In this document: piece after piece, positions 45,085 through 56,705 of the stretch
How positions within the stretch are numbered: the first letter of the stretch is position 1
How the letters are laid out: each line of letters opens with the position of its first letter
Assembly: GCF_003589595.1 (NCBI RefSeq)
Contig: NW_020653750.1
Span: 2,139,799-2,203,798 of the forward strand
Length of the DNA stretch: 64,000 bases
Reading direction: 5' to 3'
From: Hyposmocoma kahamanoa
Taxonomy: Eukaryota; Arthropoda; Insecta; Lepidoptera; Cosmopterigidae
Position numbers and translations under genes: made by a program
Notes under the pieces: generated by a model
Databases searched by the model: none
What the model saw: the letters and a program-made list of their open reading frames with translations, nothing else
What the model was told of the DNA's origin: nothing

Positions 45085-45705
45085 TTTCGCTATAGCTTCG
45101 TTATGATAGAGGTACAAATTTTTTAAGAGTAAGTACTAAATAGTACAATTTATGGTACATTTTTTTGATACCAAATATGTCAGGATTCGTTAAGATGCAT
45201 ACGGCACTCTGAAATCTCAACATATTTTGTCTTATTTCTCAGAAACTAACCAGCTGATCGAGCTGGAGTTTCCTTTACTTCAGAGTACTATTAAGGTACA
45301 AAGTTTTGAAATAAGAAGTTTTTATAGTTATTATACATATAATATAATATAATAACGCACACATAGACAACCACAAATTACATCCGAAATAATGTAGGCC
45401 ATACAAATATTTCTCCCGGCTCGGGAATCGAACTTGGGACCTCTGCGTTGGCAGTCCGGCATGGTAAACGCTCAGCCACGTTGGCAGTTGATTAAATAAA
45501 GACTGTATTAAATAAAGTAATAAATAAATAATGGTGATTCGAGGTACACCCGCCATATTGATAGTCAATACGGCGGAAGTACCTTTGATATTGCTATAAC
45601 TTCGTTCTGATGGACGTACAAATTTTTTAAACAGAGGTACTAAATAATACAAATTAGGTACATTTTTTTGCTAACAAATTTGTCAGGATCCTTTAAGGTA
45701 CACCC
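45085..45705. repeat. ~120-bp direct repeat, ~500-bp spacing, flanking a SINE
   Basis: 45085-45215 and 45585-45705 share AACTTCGTT/AGCTTCGTTATGAT, GTACAAATTTTTTAA, GGTACATTTTTTTG and TTTGTCAGGAT. A type 2 SINE lies between them. Confidence 0.65.
45345..45495 (-). mobile_element. SINE type 2, internally deleted
   Basis: CTGAGCGTTTACCATG (A-box region) and AAGTTCGATTCCCGAGCC (B-box) on the minus strand, then GGCCTACATTATTTC. The CCCTGTGTCGCGGG block is missing. Confidence 0.75.
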
Positions 45706-45722
45706 GCCATTCTGACTCTCAC

Positions 45723-45842
45723 GTGCCTCTCAGATCTTTGCGATTAATGCTCTGAGTTGCATTGGAACTGCCATGGAAAGGCGTGTCGCTTACTACCAAG
45801 CGCACGATTTGTTCGTCCTGTTACGTAGTATCATAAAAAACT
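45723..45842 (+). repeat. R repeat 3' fragment
   Basis: CCTCTCAGATCTTTGCGATT, AAAGGCGTGTCGCTTAC and TTCGTCCTGTTACGTAGTA. Confidence 0.75.
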
Positions 45843-46404
45843 GAATACCTATAGTAATTTACCTCTCGCAAACATCCATGAAAATGAAATATATTTTTAA
45901 TACTTATTAAAAAAAATTGTCAAACCGACCTCACGAATTTAGATTGACAGAATAAATACAATCTTCTTAGTGACGTAGCTCAAGCGGAATAAATCCACTT
46001 TCAAGGGTCAATTGAGGTAACCGAATTGACACTCGAGAGTGTCACGAGTTGGATACAGTAGATACGAATATACATACAATAAGGCTTGTTAAACTTACAT
46101 ATATAAATTGATTTAAAAGATAAGGTACCTTTACTGTACTTAACAGTTGTTTACATTAATTGGGTCATCACTCGCTTGTGCATATTTAATTGCAAATAAA
46201 CATACTATTAATTGAACTGTATGAAATGTAAGTATACAATATCCATGTGCATTGGGTGAAATAAAAACAAAACAAGAAATTGTATATATTGTATGGCAAT
46301 AATTAATAAAGGAAATAGTTTACAAAATATGTTTAACAATCACTAAAAAAAAAAAATTCAAATTTTCTTTTTTTAGCATATTTATATATATATATATTTC
46401 ATTT

Positions 46405-46660
46405 ATGATACCAAATAACGGAGGACGAACAAGTCGTTGTGGCAAGCGACACGCCTGACAAAAGTAGTTGCAGTGCCACTGCGTTCGACACGCTGAGACA
46501 TAAGTTAACAAGTACTATATGCCTGTAATTTCACCAGCACCCTTAACCTTTAAAACCGGAATGCAGGAAAACTCACATTACTTGCTTAACGGCAGAAATA
46601 GGTAAGGTGGTAGTACTTCCCTGGACAAACTCTTTCACAAGGAGCTCTACCGCTACTAAT
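46405..46660 (-). repeat. R repeat copy
   Basis: ATACCAAATAACGGAGGACG to ACAAGGAGCTCTACCGCTAC, with a deletion in the AGAGCTTTAAATC block. Confidence 0.85.
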
Positions 46661-47924
46661 TACTTAATTATTTTTTAAGAATCTTTTCTTTTGAGAAATC
46701 ATAAGAGGTTACTATGCTCTAGTCCATCCTGATCTTTGCGTTCGAATGGATTTTTTTTTAATTTCAATAATTTGAATTCCGTTGATATAAAATAAATAAA
46801 TGGATCTTTTATAGTCAAGTAATTCGTTAACCAAAAAGTAAGGTATAGTATATCAAACAAAACATTATATTGACCCCTTTCAAATCGCAAATGATCTCAG
46901 CTTTGTTACTATAGTAATGAATAATTTCTAATACACCTAAATATACGAAAGAACCTTATGTTATTTGAGAGAACCTGAACCTAAATCTAAGGTCCTAATT
47001 TTCTTGCTGACGTACATTCACTTACTTTTAATGCGGATATCTTTTAAATCCCAAAAATAATCGGTTCTTTTATAGATATAGGTCGAATAAGCATTATTGT
47101 TTTACTACAGAACTACAGCTGTACAGTCCGTAGGCATTGCGACGCTCGAGACACTACGAGTAGTCCCTAGTTGGACTTCCCTGGTCTCACCCTTACACAA
47201 GGAGCTCTACTGCTACTAACTCTTCTAGTAGAAAGTAAAAAGAAATTATAAAGGGCGGTACGCTAGGACTACCTGCCAAGGAGACTGGCAGTATTTAAGT
47301 GTATAGTATACCAGCTATTTCGAGGCCAGCAGGCACCGAATTGCGTCACACGATATTACACGCACATGAGTCTTTAAATTACATGTTATAATTGTGGGTT
47401 ATAGTTGCCTGATTTATATAAATATATAAAAAAGGGCTTATTGTAGTTTCGCTTGTGGTCTCCAGAGGCATAGGATTGCCACCGATGCAAAGTGTAGCTT
47501 GTTTAACCTTTTGTTTGTTGTAGCTAGAATTAACCTTCTGCGGTTTTTTTGTCGTTCTGTCTAAGTATGTAACAAAATTAATACTCCCTACAGAATAGTG
47601 ACGAATGCTCCGTATAAAAAGATTCCCCCTGGGCTATCTAAGAAATAACTAACGCATAAACGATAATATTTTTTCCTTAGTTCATTTGTTTTGATCGAAA
47701 CACCTAAAAACTTTCTCAGCCGGCGGCGCAGCAACGTCCGTACTTATGTAAAATACTACATATTATTAAAGTTTACACAGACGGCGTATTTTTTTACGCG
47801 CGGATGATGCACAGTTGACACGCGTTAACGCGTTCTAACGAGATCAAGCCGCAGCTAACAATATTTTGCATACGTTTTTATTGAGCCGCCACGCACGTTT
47901 TCGCACGTTATCTGCGTTAGTACA
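46661..47924. other. no gene; short R remnant at 47185-47222
   Basis: ACACAAGGAGCTCTACTGCTAC at 47195-47217 is the terminus of a reverse R copy. The remainder is unassigned; a GC-richer patch at 47700-47920 has no similarity known to me. Confidence 0.5.
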
Positions 47925-48210
47925 GCTCATGAACTACGAACTATTAGGAATATCCCTACAATGGTCCCTACACTGGACCGACATTAACTAGTTCGCCTTG
48001 CACGGTTTTAATAGTTCATCGTTTTTGTTAGTTCAGTACGAACTAGAAACTGTCTGCGTTGATAATTCACCTGTCTTTTATACAGTAGGAACGGTGCGAG
48101 CGGGACAAATAGCGATCCTTCACTACTTTTAGTACAAGTTCGAGTGGCATGCACGATTGAACGTTCCCAGATCGTTCTAAGTCTCTAATACGTACGAGTA
48201 TCTACATTAT
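47925..48210. repeat. dispersed repeat shared with 28975-29275
   Basis: GTCTTTTATACAGTAGGAAC, GTGCGAGCGGGAC and AAGTCTCTAATACGTACG match in order. The left part is rich in TAGTTC/GAACTA motifs. Confidence 0.75.
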
Positions 48211-48419
48211 GTACATATACTAGCTTGCAAAAAAGTAATATTTTTTGGTAGGTTGTATAATATCAACCTGTATGTATAATATCAACCTATGTGTACGAGT
48301 ATATGAAACAGTTGTACCTAAATATTGTTTTTAAACACACCATTCTAACTAAAATTCTTATTTTGTAAAAAAGGATATTTAGTTGGAATGAGTTCTTAGG
48401 TTTTCGCGATTGTTACATA

Positions 48420-48545
48420 TAGGAAATAAAACTATTTTTCCGAATTTAAATCACGTATATTTGTTTTTTCAAACAAACCGACGTTTCGGGCCCTTCACAG
48501 GTCCAATGGTCACGGTTGACTGAGGTGGTACAGTCTTCAACCAGT
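48420..48545 (+). repeat. F fold-back family, one arm plus loop
   Basis: AGGAAATAAAACTATTTTTCC to CAAACAAACCGACGTTTCGG, then CAATGGTCACGGTTGAC; no return arm. Confidence 0.75.
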
Positions 48546-49417
48546 TATGTCTAATATTAATGCAGACCACCCTGTTTTTTCACTATAGTTACAATAGTTA
48601 TTAATTAAATACCTTATTTTTAATTTTACAAAGAAAACATTCCAATTTACGCTGAATTAAGTTTTACAAATTATTTTATTGAATGAATTTTTATTAAGTT
48701 CAATTTATTATTAATTAATAATAGAAATTAGAATAAACTAAAGCATATTAATTAGTACTGCAGTCTTATGTCTGTTTGGGATTTTTCATCAGAGGAAATA
48801 CTGGATCCCAAACAGGTGGTACAGAGAAACCATCTTCTCTGTTGAAATTAGGACTTCTTTTGCAAGGACCTGGGGTTTGTCAAACTTCATTGAATGTGTA
48901 GGTTTATCCATGACATGCTCACAGACTGCAGACTTGTTTACGCGACGGTGTTAAATAAAAAATAAAATTACTAGTTTGGAGCGTTCGTTCAATGTCCGAG
49001 CAAGGACAAGACGAACTACCTAACTAAGGAACTAGATGAACTAAATGAACTAGAAAACCGACCTAGTTCAGTTGACCGATTGAACTAACTAGGATCGCTC
49101 CCGCCAAGGACCGATTAGGCTAGTCTAATTTGCGTAAAAAACATGCCGTGTGCATAAGTTTTTACCTCCTTTTTTATTCCAATGTAAAATGCTTAAATAA
49201 TCCGTCCTGTTTCCACGGGCTCAAAATAACAGTATCGCGATCCGAATAACTCTTTCGGTTGTGAAATGAAGTCAGTAAAATTAACAATTTATAAGTGCAA
49301 GCGAGAAAGGTAAATGTTTGACAAACGCGTATCGACCCGGCCGGTGTCAATGAGTTCCAATTTAAATTTAATAAGAAGGTGACGCTCTCGAATGTTTTTA
49401 AACAGAAGGTTTTTTAA
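48546..49417. other. no gene seen
   Basis: A cluster of AACTAG/GAACTA motifs occurs near 49010-49095. Otherwise unassigned. Confidence 0.4.
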
Positions 49418-49712
49418 AAATGCGTTGGTAGCGTAATGGTTTGATCTACCGCCTCTCAAGCAGAGGCCGTGGAGTCAAATCTAGCCTTGAGTTTCTAGTA
49501 AATTTATGTGCGAAATTTAAGCTTTTCGTCGATGTTTTATCGCGAGGAAACCTGAACGTCGAAGAGGATTCACAACACTCGGAAAAGTGTGAAGTTTACA
49601 ACCCGTATTGGGCTAGCATGGCGGACTAGGACCTAAACCCTCGTCTACGAGGAGACTCGTACCCTGCAGTAGGACGTATGAATGAGTTGACGTTGATGAT
49701 GAAATAGGAGGA
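49418..49712 (+). mobile_element. SINE type 3, full copy
   Basis: TTGGTAGCGTAATGGTTTGA (A-box) and GTGGAGTCAAATCTAGCC (worn B-box) head the element. The tail has CGCGAGGAAACCTGAACG, GGACCTAAACCCTCG and GAGACTCGTACCCTGCAGTA and ends in GATGATGAAAT. This tail is typical of moth RTE-like retroposon ends. Confidence 0.75.
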
Positions 49713-49805
49713 TTGTTTTGGATTATATTGAAATTGCCTGTTTATTTTTTTGCGAATAGGTACCCATATCTAAAGTCTGTTTTTTATAATGCTAATATAA
49801 TATTA

Positions 49806-50086
49806 TAACCGACTTCAAAAAAGGAGGAGGTTCTCAATTCGACTGTTATTTTTTGTGTATATGTTACGCGGTTACTCCGGTATTCGTAAAACGATTTTAA
49901 TGATTCTTTTTTTTGTTGGAAAGAGGGTACCACAGTATTGGTTCCATTTTAATTTGAAAAAATATTCCACCTCTAAAGGTGACAAACTAGGAGATGAATC
50001 CGGTTTCGTACACTTTCTGGTAACCAATTTCAATAAAACTTGGCAAATAGATATAGTTCCATGAACTTCTGAGGCCTGTTTTTTAT
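49806..50086 (+). repeat. ACC repeat copy 6
   Basis: ACCGACTTCAAAAAAGGAGG at the left, GTATATGTTACGCGGTTACT inside and TTCTGAGGCCTGTTTTTTAT at the right. Short form. Confidence 0.85.
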
Positions 50087-50984
50087 ATAAAAAACTTATT
50101 TTAGTGCCTGTTAGGTTGTGATTTATTGGATTGTACAGTCCACGACCGACAATCGCACCATCAGCACTTTATGGTTCATAGTCGTAATTTTCATCATTTC
50201 ACAGTCAGACATCGCCCTGTGCACTCGTTTAAATCATCTATCTAATTGTATAATTTATTATCAATATGCAAGCTAATAAAATATGTCCTTAATAATAATC
50301 AAACTATTATTTTATAGGATTACACCGTACAAGATATATTTTGTTGAGATACAAGTTCTTTCTAATTTTAATTTATTATTATGTAATTAATGGTGTTTTG
50401 GAATGCAGCATTTCTGTGTACCTATTATAGTATCTATTTCAAATATGCACCTTATATCATTGCAATACGATCAATCGTTGATATTTTTGAAAAATGTTCA
50501 CTAGAAAGTTTGTACAATTTTATTCAAAATATGTTCTTTTGCGGTTCGATCGAATACATCGATACCTTTAAGGAACACTACGCCAACTTTATTTATTGGT
50601 CATTTTCTGTTATTTTTATAAACAGCCATATTTATTGACTAATGTTATGCTCACCAAATTTTGAGAAAAAATAAACAAAAAGCAAAATTCGACAAATAAA
50701 ATCAAGAAAACAAATTTCATGAAAAAAAAGGAAACAAAAACAAAACAGAAAATGAAGTTGGCACCTTGTTGGCACAGTGTTCATTGTAGGTATCGACATA
50801 TTCGTAATTTGTTTCATGTAGTTAGTATTATTGTTATGACCATAGACCAAATTTATGACTTTCATTTGATAAAAACACGACGTTTGGTCACATTCAGCTT
50901 TATTTTGCCAAAATGGCACAATACTTAGTTTATTATTTTAAACTCCCAACACGCAAAAAGAGAGAAAGCCTTTGCGTGTATATC
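50087..50984. other. no gene seen
   Basis: AT-rich. Reading frames at 50390-50928 contain low-complexity residues only. Confidence 0.45.
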
Positions 50985-51245
50985 TGTGTGTGTTTCTGTC
51001 TGTGGGCCCATTGGCTCCGTCCATAGATATCTATATCTATGGCTCCGGCCGCCCGTACCTTTCACAGTGCTTGGTCTAGCGTCTGTTTGCGATTTCGAAG
51101 TGTGGATCTACCCGCTTGTCGCCACTTCGGCACCGTGAAAGGGAAGACGCCAACAAAAAGACCCGCGCGTCCGCAACGGCCACCGCGCCTGCGCCTGCCA
51201 CTACTCTGAACAAAACCAGTCGGTGGCATCGTAGCATCTAAACGA
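50985..51245. other. GC-rich island with hairpins
   Basis: Markedly GC-richer than both flanks. CCATAGATA...TATCTATGG and CTTTCACAGTGC...GCACCGTGAAAG are inverted. No ORF or splice pattern supports an exon. Confidence 0.4.
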
Positions 51246-51889
51246 ATGGACTGATCTCGAAGCAGTTTTTTTATTTGAGGGCTAATTTAACCGGTATGGT
51301 TATTAACTATGTTTGATGAACATCGTTTTCTCAGTTAGTGTAGGGATCTTAGTCATACAATGAATATTTATTTTATTCCCGCCTGTCCCATCGACTTGAA
51401 ATTTGGTAGGCTATGGAAATCCGATGACGTTATATTATCGACGCTCGAAAAAGTATAAACGTTTTACGTTATATTGTTTTAATTTTGTTATTTACATTTA
51501 AATACCGTAGCTTTTTGATGAATAACAAATCTTTGCGTAGATAGATCAAAAGAGTATGAAAATTTGACTCAACTCTCTCGTTTTTGTATAATTGTTTTTA
51601 CGCCCTTTCATCGTCGACGTATCGATATGTCGAACCTATATATATAGTTTACTGTGACATTTTTTGACACCGCGTAAAATATTTCACAATTTTACATGGC
51701 TAATTATGCAGCACCTTAGTAATATTTTTTGTATAAATATTTAGAAAGATTTAAATTTATTCATTCAAAAACTAAATTAATTACAAATGTCAATCTGCAA
51801 CATAGGCTTCGTCATGTGGACACAAATATAAATCAGCAACAGGCTTCGTCACAAAAAAAAACAATAATGCAATTCGCCAGACTTAACCA
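51246..51889. other. no gene seen
   Basis: Two related phrases (ATAGGCTTCGTCATGTG, ACAGGCTTCGTCACAAA) occur near 51803 and 51840. Otherwise unassigned. Confidence 0.4.
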
Positions 51890-52320
51890 TTCTTATTAAC
51901 TATAAGAATGAAAAAGGACCGCTCTGAGTCTTAGTTGGCCCAAATGTCCCCATAACACTGGCAGCATTACCGCGTTGAATAGCCAACGAAATTTGTTGCA
52001 TCAGTAAGATCCAGAGATTGGATCCACAGCCTCTATCTTTAAGCCGACGACCCAACTCCTTGATGAATTCTTTGGCTTCCGAACCCCAAGTCCCTGCAGT
52101 CTCTACTGCAATTTGGCACAAAATTGTATACCGGTTTCAAGTCACGTTTCAATTTTGCCGCTTACTCTGTAGCCGAATCTGATAGGTGGGACGGTGCAAA
52201 CGTACTGACACACGTAGCATCCTACAAAAGGCACCGACCCTTCTGCAATGGAACCAATGCAAGGCCGTCTTCTTCTTGCCATCCGTATGGCCTAAATATT
52301 TTAGTGTGAAAGTCACCGTA
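51890..52320 (-). pseudogene. retroelement-type C-terminal domain, degenerate
   Basis: The minus strand reads RPYGWQEEDGLALVPLQKGR, then CLL, a stop and DATCVSTFAPSHLSDSAT, another stop, LKPVYNFVP. A frame change leads to IAVETAGTWGSEAKEFIKEL, GRRL and QQISLAIQRGNAASVMGTF. This series (RPDG, W.G..L.WD.T..DT.APS, PVAVET.G.WG..A, QRIS.AIQRGNAA..MGT) is one I recall as a conserved C-terminal region of retroelement-derived RT proteins in arthropods and molluscs. Two stops and a frameshift make it inactive. No RT core is attached; flanks show no clear element boundary. Confidence 0.55.
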
Positions 52321-52759
52321 AACTCATGGTAGAAACCCGGTAATACAATTTCTTTAAACATCCGAAGATTTACGCCTTTCAAGGGAAAACTGCTCGGCGA
52401 CTAGATATCCAAATAAATGGTTCCATTTATATGTCGCCAATGAAAACATACGAGCATTCTCATGATACGATTTAAAACAAAAATCACCCAGACTCGGAAT
52501 ACTCAGCTACTTAAACCTTATTTATGTGTCGTAGCGTGTCCTTAGACACGCGACATAGGATTTGATTGTATAAAATTGAACGCAATTTACTACAAATTTA
52601 ATATTATAACAATATAATTTGCGAATTTAAAGCGCACGTTAAAGCTGACTGGCATAAGTATGTATATACAGCTTCGAGCATTTATATATATACATGTATA
52701 CATGGTGAGATTAATATGAAATAATGTCAAGAAATGTACATATTTTTTATATTATATCA
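52321..52759. other. no gene seen
   Basis: Contains the small hairpin GTGTCCTTAGACACG-type sequence near 52535. Nothing else is supported. Confidence 0.4.
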
Positions 52760-53050
52760 AGCGACGGGATGAACAAGTCATGCCCTGGTGGTAGGCTTCA
52801 CGCCTGTCCATAACAGTTGCCGGCAACTTAGAACTTTAAATTGCAAAGCTCTGAGGGGCACTACCACTGCACCTGTCACCCTGAGACATAAGATGACAAG
52901 TCCCATGTTCCTGTAATTTTACCAGTGCCCATAACCCTTCAAAACCGGAACGCAGCGATGATCACAAATACCGCTTGGCGCCAGAAACAGGTAAAGTTGC
53001 AGTACTTTCCTGGATGAGTGAACTCTTCCACAAGGAGCTCTACTACTAAT
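52760..53050 (-). repeat. R repeat copy, near complete
   Basis: CAAGCGACGGGATGAACAAG to CACAAGGAGCTCTACTACTAA, with most internal landmarks. Confidence 0.88.
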
Positions 53051-53610
53051 AACCTTTTTTAGTGCATCAAGGTCTGTTACCTATATATGCGAAACATGAT
53101 AATGATATTGATGAACATTTCCTATAAAATTCGTAATGTATTTTCGCAACATGTACAGCACGTGATTGTACTACTCTTTGTTCGTTCCTACGAATTCCGG
53201 ATAGAAAGAATACATGTAGTTCAAGCTTTAAAACCATCAGATTATATTACAATTTCCAGCAAAAAATCCCGTTAAAATGTACACCGTCCTGCAAATGGCC
53301 CATTTCGCTTAAAATCTCTAGTGAAAAATGCAGTAAATTTTATTCCAAGTTAGTTAGGCCGAGCTCATTACGAGTGCATTTTACACGCTTATCTCTGCCT
53401 GGTTACCATATAAATGAGGTGTCGCTAGGAGAAAGCAAATTCAGTGAAGTCTTTTAAGCTTTCTGGCAAAAAAAGACTAAATGAGACCAAACAACAATCT
53501 TTTGTAACGGTAAGGAACTGAAATAAAACTTTAGTGGCTCTATGTCAGTCCAAACGGTCCACGCCAGGCTCATCAGGCCCATTATCTATTAAACGCGGAG
53601 AATAAAAAAT
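53051..53610. other. no gene seen
   Basis: Unassigned. Confidence 0.4.
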
Positions 53611-54214
53611 ACTATTAGATAGATAGATAGATACCACATTTATTCAACACAAATGTAACTAGAAACAAAGTATTTACAATCACTTCACAAAGTATAACAT
53701 AAAACCACATAGAACATACATTATTAACTTAATACACATTTAGATAAAACACACAACAAAATTTTAAGTGTAGTCATACCTATGTATGTTTACGCTGAAA
53801 TGCTGTTTGTGCTGATATGGCCCTGACTCAACATGAACACTGTAGATAATGACAAGTCAAACCATTTTCTGTCAGTACTACATGGTCGCCTTTCTTTCTC
53901 AAACTCGTATCGTAAAGCACAAAGTTACTGAAACGCCAAAAATGGATTGTATATACAAATTTTGCTGACTGATTTCGCATCACATTTCCTTCATATTCAC
54001 TCGCTAGCTTAGCTTAGCTTAATAGAAGGTTTTGCCATCGCCTGAATAATCACTTTTTATAAGATACGGTTTGAGAAAGAAGGCGGCGTTATGGTGAGCG
54101 ATTGCAACCCTGTAAGCCATGCCACCAAAGTGCATCTGAAGCAAACACATGTACCTAACTTTAAAACTAACTTTATAACTATCGAGTTCTTAGGTTTTCG
54201 CGATTGTTACACAT
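53611..54214 (-). other. possible retroposon 3' end with (TATC)n tail
   Basis: On the minus strand GTTGAATAAATGTGGTATC runs into TATCTATCTATCTAATAG (53616-53650), which looks like AATAAA plus a microsatellite tail. Further upstream GCCTTTCTTTCTCAAAC (53889) and GTTTGAGAAAGAAGGC (54069) form an inverted pair. No body ORF was found. Confidence 0.4.
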
Positions 54215-54378
54215 AGGAAATGAAACTATTTTTCCGGATTTAAATCGCGTATATTTGTTTTTTCAAACAAACCGACGTGTCAACCGTGACCATGGGACCT
54301 GTAAAGGGCCCGAAACGTCGGTTTGTTTGAAAAAACAAATATACGCGATTTAAATCCGGAAAAATAGTTTCATTTCCT
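54215..54378. repeat. F fold-back: perfect 64-bp inverted repeat
   Basis: 54215-54278 and 54315-54378 are exact reverse complements (AGGAAATGAAACTATTTTTC...AACCGACGT) with a 36-base loop carrying TCAACCGTGACCATGGG. Confidence 0.95.
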
Positions 54379-54942
54379 AACTTTATAACTATCAAGTAAA
54401 AATGTAAAGCAAAAGTAATGCAAGTAATGTAAGTAAATAATATAAATAATAATGTAAGTTATTGTTACAAATATAATATTAAATCATACTATAGCCACCA
54501 AATATGTAAAAATCCTAATGTTTATTAGGAATTTAAATTTTTTAGATTTTTAGGTTTCCAGGTATCAAATTAATTATTTCATCTTTTTTGTTATATTTTG
54601 GTAGATACCTTTTGCTTTGGGGATTAAGAGCTACTTACAGTTTATTTAAGTGAATAAGTAAATGTAAGACAACGATGAAGTTTAGTATTCCCATGCACTC
54701 ATCGTAGGTTCTTGGTGCTTCATAGACCTACATATTTGAGAAGAGCTTAGGGATGAAGTTGAGGGATTATAAATTAATGTGAATATAATGTAATATCGAT
54801 ATACATATATTACTAACATCATAGACTACAACTTTTGTTCCATGATTTATAATTCATCACATTTAACTTTCGTACAAAAATAAAAATATTTAAGTAGATC
54901 GCTGTAAACGGTGATAACTCTAACGAACGCGGTAACGAAAGA
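54379..54942. other. no gene seen
   Basis: AT-rich; short GTAAGTAAT-like repeats near 54415-54460. Confidence 0.4.
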
Positions 54943-55310
54943 AAGCGTAAGGGTGCGTTCCCATTATGTCGTAACGTTTATTTTATCGTTGAACGACTTT
55001 GGTGTCTAGCTGTTCCCACTAAATCGTGACTACAATTTATACGTTCGCGGCAGCCGTTTTGTCGTTTTCACGACAGAATCATCAGAAGTTGCGATTATTT
55101 ATCTGTCGTCACATTTTTATGGTGACGTTTTATTCATCGTCTGACGATTGTCGGTCTAGCTCTCCCCATTGTCACGTCTGTCGTGGTAACGATAAAAAGT
55201 CGTGAACGCGATTATATGTGAACAAGTTCATTGAAATACACAAGCCACGACACTTTAAACTGCACTAATATCTGCCGTGACGGCATAATGGGAACACGCT
55301 CTAAGCGTAA
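54943..55310. mobile_element. hAT-like MITE with target duplication
   Basis: The element (54951-55302, 352 bp) lies between AAGCGTAA at 54943-54950 and 55303-55310. Its ends are GGGTGCGTTCCCATTATGTC and, in reverse, AGAGCGTGTTCCCATTATGC. A 7-8 bp duplication suggests hAT- or P-type transposition. Non-coding, with several TCGTG/CACGA motifs inside. Confidence 0.85.
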
Positions 55311-56195
55311 ATACTAGTCCGATCCAAAACGCTGAACATCGGGGTAGACGCTTGCATTTTTGAAGTTACTACCAAATATAGGCCTGAAAATTGTCACAAA
55401 GTACAAAAAAAACTTATAAGTTTATTTATGTTAAATGTATTATGTTTTGTGAAAAGTCATGGGACAGAAGTGGTTGTTTATGATGTTTGTGACGTTAGTA
55501 GTATAGTCCTGCGAGGTAGTTAATATTTTAAAAATAACTCTGTATAGTACCTACTCAAAGTCCTTATTGTTATTCTGAGTATTTAAAGTTTTCACAATAC
55601 ACACATCCAATGTTACTTCTATGTCACATTTATTGAAAGAATCATCCGAAGGTAAAACTGATTGTCACGTAAAGTCGTAGTTATTTAAAGTTATATTAAA
55701 GGACCCTAATGCGTAGTTTATTTAGAAACTCTATGAAAACGTGTTATTAAAAATTTGATATATATTTAATGAAATATCTAATTAGCTAGATTCTAAATCG
55801 ACACAATCATCTCGTCACAGCTCTATTACGAACCTTACAATTACGTTAATTACGAGTAGTTCATTTATAAAATTACGTGATATATGTCAGTAGTAAACGT
55901 AATGCCCTCCAATTCACACTAATATATTTTAATTAATTTTGTTGCAACTGGGATGATATTAAAACGAAATATTTATTTATGTATTTATTACGTAATAATA
56001 TAATTTAATTGTCAACTCAGTATGAAAAGGGGATATTTAAAATAACTAAATACTGGATATAACTTCTTCACTTTAATTGTCACGAACGTACATTGATTAT
56101 AATCTTCACCTGAGAATTTTTAGTAACAATCTGTGTCGAGCACGTACTGTTTCCCGCTTTTAAAACCCTCTTGATATCAATCAGGTTACCCCAAC
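55311..56195. other. no gene seen
   Basis: AT-rich, unassigned. Confidence 0.4.
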
Positions 56196-56705
56196 AATCG
56201 AGAAACAGCCCGCGTATAATAATCACAACTTCCGTTTCCTAATCTTATTTAATCATGTATTTTGCTAAACCGTACAATTACTGTATAGCAAAATACACAA
56301 ATTTATACAAACGAGTTACTACTACTAAGTACAATTTTTAGAGATATCTTGTAAATGCTAATACAATTAAGAAACAGCACGCGGTACAGTGGTCACAACT
56401 TCCGTTTCCGAATCTCATAATTATGTATTTTGCTAAATAGTACAATTACTGTATAGCAAAGCACTCAAATCTATGCAAATGAATTACTACTATTTATGTA
56501 CAATATTACAAAGATATTTTATAAATACTAGTATAATCGCGAAACATCACACAGTATAATAATCACAACTTCCAGTGCCGAATCTAATTTAATTATGTAT
56601 TTTGCTATAGAGTACAATATTACTGTATAGCAAAATACTCAAATTTACCCAAACAAATTACTAATATTAATTTACAATATTATAAAGATATTTTAGGAAT
56701 GCTAA
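56196..56705. repeat. three tandem ~170-bp units with internal hairpins
   Basis: Units start at 56196, 56365 and 56535 with GAAACA.C.C.C and ATCACAACTTCC-type phrases. Each holds GTATTTTGCTA...TAGCAAA.TAC, an 11-bp stem. Confidence 0.88.

Noticed and set aside
50390..50928. Overlapping frames on both strands as small genes
   Set aside because: Low-complexity AT-rich translation with no start context, domain or splice signal.
53800..53935. Terminal exon of a host gene (minus) with acceptor GGCGTTTCAG
   Set aside because: The ~35-residue frame lies partly in an inverted repeat and has no upstream exon with matching phase.
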